From Euleptes europaea (Eukaryota; Chordata; Lepidosauria; Squamata; Sphaerodactylidae): a DNA stretch of 64,000 bases. Below the pieces are notes generated by a model that saw nothing but the letters and a program-made list of their open reading frames with translations, made no database searches and was not told the DNA's origin. This document shows, one piece after another, positions 44,832 to 55,894 of the stretch; position 1 is the first letter of the stretch, and the number at the start of each line of letters is the position of its first letter. Location of the stretch: positions 59,351,521 to 59,415,520 of the forward strand of contig NC_079320.1 in assembly GCF_029931775.1 (NCBI RefSeq), read 5' to 3'. A program made the translations under genes and the position numbers.

Positions 44832-45552
44832 GTGCATTTTCATAAAGATGATATAACAGAATGGTTCAGGAAGATGCTTTAATAAATGGAACAGGACTGA
44901 GCTATATTGCTGCTTATAGTATGTATTATCTGTTTGCTGTTTGTATTATCTGTTGGAGGAGAGCATTACGGATTCTGTGGACGGCCAAAAAAACATATCA
45001 GTGGGTTATAAATCAAATCAAGCCTGAACTGACCCTAGAAGCTAAAATGACTAAACTGAGGCTATCGTATTTTGGTCCCATTATGAGAAGACAAGAGTCA
45101 CTGGAGAAGACAATCATGAGAGGAAAAGTTGAAGGCAGCAGGAAAAGAGGAAGACCCAACAAGAGATGGTTTGACTCAATAGAGGAAGCCACAGCCCTCA
45201 GTTTGCAAGATCTGAGCAAGGCTGTCAAGGATAGGACATTCTGAAGGACATTGATTCATGGGGTCGCCATGAGTCGGAGGTGACTTGGTGGCACATAACA
45301 CACACACCTGTTTGTTGTAGCATATCTTGCTCTCATTGCATAGAATTTCTATTTACATCATATCTGTTTACACTCTTTAGGTGCACTGTTTCACATATTT
45401 AATACATATGCTTTGTTTCAGATTTCCTCTGTCCTATTCCCATTATATTGCTTATTAGTTGTCTCATCCTATTATTGCATTGACTTTCATTGTGTAATCT
45501 GCCTTGCGTCTCAGTGAGAAAGGCAGACTATAAATAATGTAAATAAATGAAA
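44832..45552 (+). mobile_element. LINE 3' tail, split by Bov-B
   Basis: Matches the 27585-27880 tail on both sides of the Bov-B at 44957-45312, ending tgtaatctgccttgcgtctc ... aatgtaaataaatg. Confidence 0.65.
44957..45312 (+). mobile_element. Bov-B LINE 3' end
   Basis: One open frame reads ALRILWTAKKTYQWVINQIK ... GSRKRGRPNKRWFDSIEEAT ... SKAVKDRTF, then the standard tail ending in (CA)n. This is the cleanest Bov-B C-terminus here. Confidence 0.9.
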
Positions 45553-46394
45553 CATTATTTTATCCCCTTACAAATGATAAGGATCCACTTTTAAACGCAT
45601 TTCAGCGCCCTTACGACATCACAGAAGCCCAGATCTGTTTGTTGTGGCACATGTGCAACAATTAATTGTAATTTGCCTTTCAGTAGCATCTTTATAAAAA
45701 TTGAGGATCTTTGTTTTTAGAGCAGGTAGACCAGGCCATGGTGATAGCACAAAGCACCCATTGTTTTTATGGTAATATCCACAAAGATACGAACTATGAT
45801 ACCATCGTGGTTTTATGTTGTTTCAATGTAAAAAATCATATGGATTCTGAAAAATCCATTTAAAATAATTCAGGTCCAATTTTAACCCTGTATGGTGTTC
45901 ATAATCCTAGTGCCTCTGCAGCCATGCCTGGATGGAACTATTCACCTTTGCCACCTCCTTACTGTCCCTTTTAAAAGAAGTTTTCAGTTCGCTGCTTGAT
46001 TTTATACATTTTCTGGCCTATTTAGCATGCACCGTCCAATCTGCACACACGTTATGCAAGGAGCAAATAAATTAAATCGTTTCCTAAAAAGTCCCAATAA
46101 TGTCAAAAGTAAACCAGGTGCCCCTAGACTCCTGTGACGTTTTGCTGAAACAGACTAACAGCTACCGCTCTGGAATTATCATCGGAGGGTTTTTTTTTTT
46201 AATCCCTTAAAGGGACGCAACAGCAGAAGTATCCCTCCAACCCTTCTGTTCTCAGGCGGGTCCGGGCAGTCAAGTGACCTCGTGCTTAGAAGTTGTGCAA
46301 GCTCGCCCCTCCCACACGCAGGATGGAAGCTAAACCTCGCCGACTTCACGACAGTTTACAGGGCAATCGTAAACAGCGTTACTGAAGAAGTAAT
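45553..46394. other. No gene seen
   Basis: I see no repeat family or coding frame. GC content rises toward the ING2 promoter. Confidence 0.45.
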
Positions 46395-46500
46395 CTGGTA
46401 TCTGAAGAAGTGAGCTGTGGCTCACGAAAGCTCACACCCTGCCAGAAAATATTTTTGTTAGTCTTTAAGGTGCTACTGGACTCTTGCCCTTTTCTACTAG
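46395..46500 (+). repeat. Hammerhead-like repeat, 5'-truncated
   Basis: Starts ctggtatctgaagaagtgag with an intact CTGAAGA...GAAA core and ends ctcttgcccttttctacta. Confidence 0.85.
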
Positions 46501-46929
46501 AGTTACTCCAGTATTTTAAGATTGCACTGTTACTCTTTAGTAAGAGTACCCCCTACTTCACAAACACTCCGACCCACAACAGTCCTCCTACCCCTCCCAA
46601 GTCGCACGTGTCCGCTCAAAGTCACTTTCCCGCAGCCCCTCCTCCTCTGGGCTTCCTACGCCTTCCTTCTCCTCTTGGTTAAGCGCGTTCCTACAAATGG
46701 AGATCTTAAGATGGGGGCGATTTCAGAGGGGACTCGTGTTGCTCTGCGGTACAACACTTAAGATTTGAGTCCAGTAGCAGCTTAGAGTTTCAGGGCGGCG
46801 TGAGCTCTGCAGAGTCAAATCTCCATTAGACACAGTAGAGTAGAAATATGTAGGGGTGTGTGGGGGGGGGAGAGAAACACTCAGTTGTAACGACGCGTCC
46901 AGCGAGAACAGACTGGGGTTTCTAAGCGC

Positions 46930-47438
46930 TTCATTTCCGCCCCTCCCGGCAGCTGATTGGTCGGAACGAACGATTAAAAGAAGGAGCGAGAGGCTGAACG
47001 TTCGAACCAGGAAAGGAAGTGGGGGGGGGGGACAGCCTCCGCCGAAGGGCGCTGACGGCCCCTTTAAGTCGAATCCTGCCTTCCGTCTCTTGCCCTCCCC
47101 CACCCCCACGTTTGTCTTCTGACGTCTCCGCCCGCCCGAGCCAATCGCAGCAGGCGTGAGGGGAAGGCGGGAGAATGCGAACCAGCCGCGCCTTATAAGG
47201 GAAGGCCTCGCGCATGCGCGCTTTCCCGATCAGCGGGGGAAAGAAAAAGTAGGAGGGGGGGTGCGGAAGGGAAAAGGAGGCGGGGAGTTCCAAGTGAGGG
47301 AGGAGGGTTTCCTCTCGCCCCGGCCGCCTCCGCCGACCGAGAAGCCGCCTCGGGGGGGGGTCTCCCGTCCCTCCCCCCTTCCCGCGCGGGATCGGGGTCT
47401 CCTGAGGAAGGAGGAAGGGGGGGCTGTCACGTCGCGTC
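46930..47438 (+). promoter_or_regulatory. ING2 CpG-island promoter
   Basis: Ordered plus-strand motifs: an inverted CCAAT box (gctgattggtcgg, about 46950), a CRE-like ctgacgtct (about 47119), a CCAAT box at 47141-47145, a perfect CArG/SRF box CCTTATAAGG at 47191-47200 (it also resembles a TATA box), and a palindromic NRF1 site GCGCATGCGC at 47210-47219. This combination suits a growth-linked housekeeping gene. Binding is inferred from words only. Confidence 0.7.
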
Positions 47439-49918
47439 ATGATGTTGGGGTCGCCGGGGCAACAGCCTGGGGGGGCGGGGTCTGGGGCGGCGGCGGCGGC
47501 CGGGTCGGCCACCGCCGCCGGGGGCGTCCCGAGCTTCCCGTGCGGCGGCGGCGGCGGCGTGTCGGAGCGGTTCCTGGCGCGCTACGTGCAGGACTACCTG
47601 GAGTGCGTCGAGTCCCTGCCGCTCGACATGCAGAGGATGGCCTCGCTCCTGCGCGAGATGGACACGCGGTGCCGGGGTGAGTGGGGGGGGAGGGGCGGCG
47701 GCTGTGGTACCCCCTTTGCCCCCCCTCCCCCCTCTCTCCTCAGCCGTCGCTGGCGAAGGGGCGGGGCTTGGCCCGGTTCGCTCCTCCCCCCCCACACGCA
47801 CCCCGGAAAGGAGAAAATGGCCACCTCCCCCCCCCCACACACACACACCAGCCATTCTGAACACATGAGGCTGCCTGATACTGAATCAGACCCTGGGTCC
47901 AACAAAGTCAGTATTGTCTACTCAGACCCGCAACAGCTCTCCAGGGTCTCAGGCAGGGGTCTTTCACATCACCTACTTGCCTCGTCCCTTTAACAGGAGA
48001 TGCCAGGGACTGAACCTGGAACCTTCTGCATGCCAAGCAGAGGCTCTACCACTGAGCTACAGCCGTTCCCCATAAATGGAGGAGGGGAGAATGAGGTTCC
48101 AACATGCTTCAGCCATTCTGAACACATGAAGCAGCCTTATACTGAATCAGACCCTTGGTCCATCAAAGCTAGTACAGTCTATTCAGGCCGGCAGCGGCTC
48201 TCCAGGGTCTCAGGCGGAGGTCTTTCACATCACCTGCCTGTCTAGTCCCTTTAACTGGGGATGCCGGGGATTGAACCTGGGGCCTCCTGCACGCCAAGCA
48301 GAGGCTCTATCACTGAGCCACCTGGTTGATGACCCCCGACGCCTGGCATCTCGGCGTGACCCTTGCAGCTATCCGGAGGAGGGAAGCTTATCGGCCTTTT
48401 CGCACCCCGGAGGGGGAGGTGTCGTTGAGCGTGGCTCCCTTTAAGTACGTGTTGTCAGAAAGGCACATTTTCGGATACCTCGCCGCATGTTAAAGTCCAT
48501 CATGCGCGTAAGAGGGAGGACCGCCTCCATCAGGACGGGCAACACGCGTCGCCTGAAAGTTCCGAGTCGCTCGCTTGGGTCTGTGGCCGGTTATGCGCGG
48601 GAGGTTTTTCCTTAGATTTGCCCATCTCTGGATGCATATCTTTTCTTGTCTGAATTCTCAAAAAATAAGCTCCCCCGTGCAGAGTTTTGAGAATTTGGAT
48701 GGGGGGAATGTGCACGTAGAGAAAGGCAAATCCAAGGCAAAACCTCCCATGCATAAATGGCAAAAACATTGTCGGTTCATGCATTCATTATTTTGCGCAG
48801 GAGATTCCTTTCTAATGACTTGAAAATCAAGTTCTTCCAGCACTGCCCGTTCTCCTGACTTCCCAGACACTCATGCGCTTGAGTGTGACATCCTGTACCC
48901 AACTAAAGGGTGACTGCGTTGTGGTAGACTGAATCCAAAGTTCAAGATATATATTCATTTAAAATCTTAAAGAGCAGGTGCTCACTGTCAGTTAGTTGTT
49001 CCTTCCACCACCCTGTTGCATGATAGATCTTTCCAGTTTCTACTTGGTTTTGTAATCTATTTACTTCTCTGGATAGTCGGGGTAGCTTTTCTAGACTTCT
49101 TGAGGATGGAGTGCTAAGGTACAGATGTTTCTCTCCCAGAGCAAAGTATTTGACAAATCATTGTCACATCATACTTACATGTAACTGGAATGCAATTGTT
49201 TGGGCAGTTCTAGTTGGTGCTACGCTTACTTTGTTTTTCTTTGACAGAAGCATTAAAAGAAATTGATGAAGTTTATGAGAAATACAAGAGCGAAGATGAT
49301 CCCGTTCAGAAGAAGCGTTTGCAGCAGCATCTTCAGCGAGCCTTAATCAACAGCCAAGAACTAGGAGATGAGAAAATCCAAATAGTTACTCAGATGCTTG
49401 AGTTAGTGGAGAACAGAGCCCGGCAAATAGACTCTCACTCTCAGTGTTTTCAAGATCTTTCAGATACTGAAAAACCCATTGAGAAGTCAAAAGTGGATCC
49501 TTGTCAACCAGAGAGATCTTCACGAAGGCCACGCCGGCAGCGTACTAGTGAAAGCCGTGATATATGTCATATAGCGAATGGGATCGATGAGTATGATGAC
49601 CAGCCTCCTAAAGAAAAGAGATCCAAGTCTGCCAAGAAAAAGAAACGCTCTAAAGCTAAACAAGAAAGGGAAGCTTCTCCGGTAGACTTTGCAGTAGACC
49701 CTAATGAACCAACTTACTGTCTCTGTGACCAAGTGTCTTATGGAGAAATGATAGGGTGTGACAATGAACTGTGTCCTATTGAGTGGTTTCACTTTTCATG
49801 TGTTGGACTCACCTATAAACCAAAGGGGAAATGGTATTGCCCCAAATGCAGAGGAGACAACGAGAAGACTATGGATAAATGTACAGACAAATCCAAAAAA
49901 GATAGAAGATCAAGGTAG
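47439..49918 (+). CDS. ING2: ING2, inhibitor of growth 2 (PHD-finger H3K4me3 reader)
   Basis: Chromatin reader of Sin3-HDAC complexes in the nucleus; its PHD finger binds H3K4me3. Coding exons are 47439-47676 and 49248-49918, joined in phase 1 across a GT-AG intron, giving 302 residues; human has 280. The N-terminal ING domain ([20 protein letters not shown], then [12 protein letters not shown] and [20 protein letters not shown]) is followed by a basic linker ([35 protein letters not shown]) and the PHD finger at about 235-285 with all Cys4-His-Cys3 ligands visible (CLC, IGC, ELCP, FHFSC, YCPKC). The end ([10 protein letters not shown]) matches ING2 and not ING1. The extra N-terminal length is a Gly/Ala-rich stretch from GC-rich DNA. 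Two ATGs lie in tandem (47439, 47442); the second would match the human MLG start. Confidence 0.96.
47853..48325 (-). mobile_element. Two tandem tRNA-derived SINEs in the ING2 intron
   Basis: Copies at about 47853-48072 and 48110-48325 lie in the same orientation. On the minus strand each starts with a tRNA-like head: box A ctgtagctcagtggtagagc and box B ggttcagtccc in the left one. Both end tactgaatcagaccc-like at the plus-strand left edge. The copies differ at many sites, so they are separate insertions or an old duplication. Confidence 0.85.
48586..48761. mobile_element. MITE family D, complete
   Basis: Near-palindromic: gccggttatgcgcgggagg at the left, cctcccatgcataaatggc at the right, with mirrored gaattctcaaaa / ttttgagaatttgg in the middle. 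It lies in the ING2 intron. Confidence 0.8.
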
Positions 49919-52100
49919 TTGATGCTCTAAATATGTTAACAGCGGCTTGGTTTTTATTTTAAAAAAACTGTTTAATAAGCAGACCAGTATTTTAGAAAAA
50001 TGCATAAAGCTATGCAATAACTTTTAAAATCCACAGTATTAATGGAGTATTAATAGATGTTACTACAATTGTGCTCTTGAATATTCTGAACTAAATAACC
50101 AAATTCTTCAAACAGGGTCACATAGGAGTAGCACGGGGGGGATTCAGTTTCCCTCACTCTTCTTAATAATTGTAGAATTATGTTGATGCCTGATGAGGAA
50201 GAACTGGAGGGATAATCATGTTAAGACTGGTGTGTTAACATCTGTTGCAGTCACAACTTTAGTTACTTTTTAAGTCTTTCAAGGCAAAAGCCAGCCTACT
50301 TCTTTATTGCCTTCCATGTGATCTGCATATATGTCTTTAACTTATTTATGTTGATCTTGTGGTGGTGTTTAGATGTCTATATTTAGAGAAAGTATATTAA
50401 GTGATGAAATACTCATGGCTAGAAGAGTTCCATTCAGCATTATAATGCCAGTTCTGAACTGAAGCTGATTGTCTTTTCCATGCTGCCTCTTCTCATAATG
50501 TTAGTTGTATCATCTTGCTTCCGATTCCCTTAGCGTTGGCAGGAGCGCATCATAATGCTGAAATGCTTAGAAATACAGTAGATGTGCAAGAACAGCAATG
50601 TGTATCTGTCTGAGGCTGTTGCAAGAGTTTGCCTGAACAGAAAGCTGAACTCGTTAATGGATTTAAGAATCTGGAAAACAGTAAAGTGCAGTAGGTAGCA
50701 GAAACCGCTTATCTTGTATAAGAGGAATACATTGTTTAAAAGACTTTTCAGATTTAAAAGACGTTTCAGATTTGTAGTTGGTTTTGTAAAACCTGACAAA
50801 TAAGGACCTTTTGAACACAGTAGCTGATGGTGCTCCAAGAGCAACCTTCTTTCCTTAACGGAGTATTTGAAGTAGCTGTGATCTAACTATCTGAACATAA
50901 CACTGCAGGTTTTCCCAGACAGTAAGTATTGTTTTCTTTCTGGCAGGTCAGAGAGTTCCACTTGCATTTCATGAAGGATGTTACTGTGTGCATGCAAGGC
51001 ACTAGCAGTGTAAAATAAATGGATAAACAGCCCAAGAACAAATTTCCATATTCTTTGAATTCTTGTTCTTACAACAGCGACATAACATTTCTGTGATGGC
51101 TTGCTACTTTATGACCTTGAGTTATGTTTTACTGAGCTTTCAGAGTACTCAAACAAAAATTGATTGCATCCTGTGATTCAAATGGACAACTTCATTTCAT
51201 AAAGGTGAGAAGCAGTGTCTGAGGGACCTTAGATGTTATCCAAATTTACTGCTGCTTTTGTTACACATCAGTAATTTGCAGACTCATTACCTGTGTGTTC
51301 TGTAAAGGCATAAGAAGCTTGTTTCATCTTGGCATTACCTGAAATTTTGTTTCATAAATTTCAGGTGAACTAGCAGATCATGAACTATTTCCCATCATAT
51401 AGAAGAGTTTCCATCCATAAATGTATTGTTTTGTTCAGAAGCTTAATGCAGATTCATAATGTAGCTGTAATTTTGTTATTTTGATGTAATTGCCATCTTG
51501 AAAATCATGCAGTATCCAGGGAAATAGTCCAAACGTCTGTTACACTGTTGCAATTGGCTTCTGTCCCCCCCCCCCCCCCCCGAACACATACAGTTGCTGG
51601 TCCAAGCTAACTGAAATTTTTTAAAAGGCTTTTAATTTAATGGCTAATGTACAACACCACACTCCCAACACCTTCCACTGATTATAAAACAAGCTGTTAG
51701 TTATTTCTAGAAAGCTGTTATAGAAGAGTTTTGATTGTTTCTAGGCACAGGATCCTGCAAACAAGTAATGTTGTGCATCAAATATTTGCACGACTTCTAA
51801 ACTGGGAATACCCTGGCTTGTTACTACAATTTATTGTGTCTCCTTCTGATGAATACCTGGTCCTTAGCCCTACCTTAGCAAAATGGCAGTTTTTAAGAAA
51901 TGGCATCATTGCTATAAAGTACTACTTTGATTTTTTAAAAATATGCTTGTTGTGGTTTGACAATCTGTCTCTCAGTTCTAAAATTTGTAAGCCTGGGCAT
52001 ATACAAATGGGAACTGTGCTACTAGAGTGTACCGATTACTTGGATCTAATATTTCGCATGCTAAAATTTATGAATAAAAACCCTTTTGGTTATAGAACTG
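49919..52100 (+). other. ING2 3' UTR (probable)
   Basis: Repeat-free AT-rich sequence follows the stop, with AATAAA at 51014-51019 and 52073-52078. A C17-type homopolymer lies at about 51567-51583. The lack of repeats over 2.2 kb supports a transcribed 3' UTR. Confidence 0.55.
52073..52078 (+). terminator. Candidate distal ING2 poly(A) signal
   Basis: AATAAA about 2.15 kb after the stop. The proximal candidate is at 51014-51019. Confidence 0.45.
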
Positions 52101-52367
52101 GTGCACAAGTAGTTTTTCTGTGTTATATTGCCTTGTGTGCTGTGGTGTATGTGTGCATGTAACATCTCTCTGTAGTACATTTTTAACCTGCCCTTCCATT
52201 GAGGAGCTCAAGGGGGGCATAAATGGTTCTCGCTTCCATGTTTAAAAATTACAACGATAGAAAGGTACACTTGAACTGGCATACAAACAGTCATGTGTGA
52301 ACACAAAAGACTTTCTGCATATGTACACTGTAGGCCTTCCCCTTATTCCATATCAAACACTATTTGA

Positions 52368-52545
52368 GAACATAAGAAAGGCCCTGCTGGATCAGACCAA
52401 GGCCCATCAAGTCCAGCAGTCTGCTCACACAGTGGCCAACCAGGTGCCTCTAGGAAGCCACAAACAATTTCTGATTACCCACTGAGCTACAGGAGTAGCT
52501 TTGGGGAAGAGCTGGGAAGTCCCTGAGTGTGTGTGTAACATGACA
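52368..52545 (-). mobile_element. CR1-group LINE 3' end
   Basis: Inverse of the LINE ends above: gaacataagaaaggccctgc, tggatcagaccaaggcccat, cagtggccaaccaggtgcct. Confidence 0.65.
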
Positions 52546-52989
52546 TTAAGCCCTTTACTGTATCTTTTTTTTTTCTAGGGATAATGCCAATTTTTACAAC
52601 ACCACTGTTTCACTCAAATCCCTTTTCTTTTGCTTCTCCCTTGTGCAGATAGAACCAAGACGGCTGTATTTTCACCTCATTTTCTATTTTTACGCCAAGT
52701 GTATTTGCTAAATTCATATAATTTTGACCATTTTTGTAACAATGGTCTGTTTCTCTTATGCCATTTATACACGATTGTAAAAAAAATGAATGTGGCTGAA
52801 ACATAGGCTCAAAGACTACATAAGAAAATAACTAAAAAAAAGCATATTCATACATCCTTATTTATTTCCTTGTACCTGGCAAGAATGCTGAACAGCTGTA
52901 AAAGGTTTGTGCAGGCACATGAGTTATAATGAAGACAATTTGATTTTCATCTATTATTTAGATACATCTTAACTAAAAGCATATACTAA

Positions 52990-53196
52990 ATCAGAGTTGG
53001 AAGGGATCACCAGGGTCATCTAGTCCAACCCCCTGCACAATGCAGGGAATTAACAACTACCTCTCCCCCACATCCCCAGTGACCCCAACCCTCGGCCTGC
53101 AATGCAGGATCCCACAATCAAAGCACTCCCGACAGATGGCCGTCTAGCCTCTGCTTAAAGACCTCCAAAGACGGGGACTCCACCACCCTCTGAGGC
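52990..53196 (-). mobile_element. CR1 LINE 3' fragment
   Basis: Contains agagttggaagggatcacc, gtccaaccccctgcacaatg and ggccgtctagcctctgctta, the CR1 3' region; the terminal octamers are lost. Confidence 0.8.
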
Positions 53197-54315
53197 TTCG
53201 TATAATCCTAAAACAAATGGTTGTTATAATCCTAAATGGTTGGTATAATCCTAAAACATTGATTTAAAAGCAAAGCCTTCATGCAGCTTCAGAGGGTACA
53301 CTAAAAGAACAATCCTAAGAACACTTTCCTGAGAGTAAGCCCCATAGAGTAGACCTGAGCAGGATGGCGCTAATGGTTTCTTAAACATTTATATTCGTTG
53401 CTGTTTTAGAAAACTTGTGTTAGTTTTCTATATGAGATTCTCAAGCTGTGTTAGCATTACTCACATTTCACACTACAAGATCTGTATTTTTATTAAACAT
53501 ATTACAAAACAACTAAGTGTCACTGGCATCAACTCTTCAAATATGTATCGATGTAAGTTGCTTGAGCTATTCTTCAAACTTCCAAAGCTAGTAACTTCTC
53601 ATCTTGCTTGTATTCACAGACTGCAATAGAAATAAGTTTGACAACTTATCCAGTTCTTATTCTTTGTGCCTGCAGAATAGGCTGCTGCTGTGAGGAGCTG
53701 GTGTAGCAATTTAAGGCTCCAGGTACTTTAGCCACTGACTTAATCCCACTCCATGGGAGTGGTTTTCTTTAAAAAGTCTCCATCACTGAAATATTGTTAT
53801 GGTTGGCATGATGGATGGGTGATGTGCCTATCTGCAAAAAATGCTGCTACCCCCTTTTGTAGTCTGGAATGAAGTGTGATGAAATTGGTGCTTATTCCAT
53901 TGTGTTAATTGCATCCTGTAATTTAACTAAGGCAGTGCCTCTTTCTTTAACCTGGATTGGTGCGATCTAGGATGGCTTTTATGTTAAATAATTCTGGGAG
54001 TTCTTTCCAGATTTCAGCAGCATCCACACTGCAGCAGTAATCTCTGTGCAGTTTGTAAAGGTGATAGAATAGTTTTAAGTATACAAGCAATCTTCTGCAC
54101 TTCAGTCTAATTTTCATCTTTGGCTGAGATGCTTCCATCTATTTTGTCGCTATCTTCTTCACATTGTTACTAAGATAGGCCACTTCTATATAAACTGTTC
54201 CCGATAGTCTACAACTGTATTCAATCATACATACACATCACTTTGTTGTATAGTTTGGTTCCAGCATTTTTCTTTTTTAGCTGGCAAAGGGATTGCTTCA
54301 AAATGTTCCTAAATG
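53197..54315. other. No gene seen
   Basis: A short internal tandem of ataatcctaaa units sits at 53200-53262. 53305-53375 resembles a short interspersed repeat (acaatcctaagaacac ... agtaagccccatagag) that also ends the window. Confidence 0.45.
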
Positions 54316-54925
54316 GAGTCATAGAATCATAAGAGTTGGAAGGTGCCATACAGGCCATCTAGTCCAACCCTTCATTAATGTGGCATCAGCCTAGAGCATC
54401 CTTAACAAGTGTTTGTCCGGCCTCTGCTTAAAGAATGCCAGCGAGGGGGAGCTCACCACCTCCCTAGGTAGCTGATTCCACTGTCGAACAACTCTTACTG
54501 TAAAAAATGTTTTCCTAATTTCCAGCCAGTACCTTTCCGCCCACAATTTAAACCCATTATTGCGTGTCCTATCGTCTGCTGCCAACAGGAACAGCTCCCT
54601 GCCCTCCTCTAAGTGACAGCCATTCAAATACTTAGGGCAATTATGTCCCCCCTCAGCCTCCTCCAGACTAAATATTCCTAACTCTCTCAGCCTTTCCTCA
54701 TAGGGCTTGGTCTCCAGGCCCCGATCATCCTCGTCGCTCTCCTCTGCACCCCTCAATTCTGTCCAAGTCCTTTTTGAAGTGTAGGCCTCCAGAACTACAC
54801 AAAACTCCAGATGGGGCTTGACCAGTGCAGTGTACAGCAGAACTAAGGCATCTTGCGATTTGGATGTTATGCCTCTGTTGATACACCCCAAGATCTACAG
54901 CACCCCAAGACCTACAGCTGAGCCA
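54316..54925 (-). mobile_element. CR1 LINE, 3' end with ORF2 C-terminus
   Basis: The minus-strand frame over 54391-54891 reads the CR1 ORF2 end (KPYEERLRELGIFSLEEAEG ... FFTVRVVRQWNQLPREVVSS). The 3' end gagtcatagaatcataagag keeps the CR1 octamer. It differs from the 15873 copy, so it belongs to another CR1 subfamily. Confidence 0.88.
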
Positions 54926-55785
54926 GGTTCTTGCAGAAGCTGCACCAGAAATAGCTTATTTTCTGTATTCCTCTCTGTTTAAGTATTATGTTGGATTTCA
55001 GTTTAAACCAGGTTTGTTTGTTTTTTTAAGAAATAACTTGTAGCTAAAACTATAAAAAAGAAACCCTAATAAAAATAAAACATTTAATTTTTATCCACCC
55101 TCATGGACCCACATTTACCAGTTTTGCTAAACTTGACAACAAACGGTGTGTCAAATACAAAGGAGATTTATAGGTGGGGCTGGAAGAGGCTGAAATTCTC
55201 AAGTTAGCAGTTGCATCTCAACTATCTCCCCACCACCTCCTTTTTTCTATCAACAAATGTAATTAAAATGCTGAATGCATTCCGTGCTGTGTTACACTGA
55301 TTAAACCCCTTTATTAAAGTTTACATAACAGCATGGCAGGAGCAAATGCTATGTTTGAATGAATTATCACATAGTACAATTTCATCGCAGTGTCAAACTG
55401 CCAAATCAAGATAATCTAGCGTCTCAAACAGATGTTATCCCATTGTATCATACAGAAATGAAAACGAGGCAGGTGGATCCAAGGCTGAGTCTTTGCATAC
55501 TTCATCATAAGTTTTTTTTTAACTGTATACTTCAGAAAGAATCAGAACCACTTGATCTCCGGTAGCCTTTGTCTTATATGTGCTGCGTACAAATGTGTTC
55601 ACTGTGCTGCACGGCTTTCCCGCCTTCTGGAATGTGAGGCTGCTCTTCATGCCGATGCATTTATGCAAGGAATAAGTTTTGAGTGAGAGTTTGTTTCATC
55701 AGACACATGGAGTGAACATCCCTGGGAGGTAGAATTACAAGCAACAGGTATTTCATTTAGCCAGTTAATAGAATTTAGATTATTC

Positions 55786-55791
55786 TTTATT
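55786..55791 (-). terminator. Poly(A) signal of the WD-repeat gene
   Basis: AATAAA on the minus strand, about 105 bp past the stop codon at 55895-55897. Confidence 0.65.
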
Positions 55792-55894
55792 TGTCACATC
55801 AGTGACAGTATTTTTTGAATCTCCTTTTAAAGTTGTTTTTTGCAGTATGTGCACCTTCAGCTTGGTGTGTTGTCTTCTGCTCAGAATGGCTTCC

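Noticed and set aside
47156-47680. Other long frames over the ING2 CpG island
   Set aside because: They come from GC-rich composition; only the frame at 47439 continues into the ING domain.
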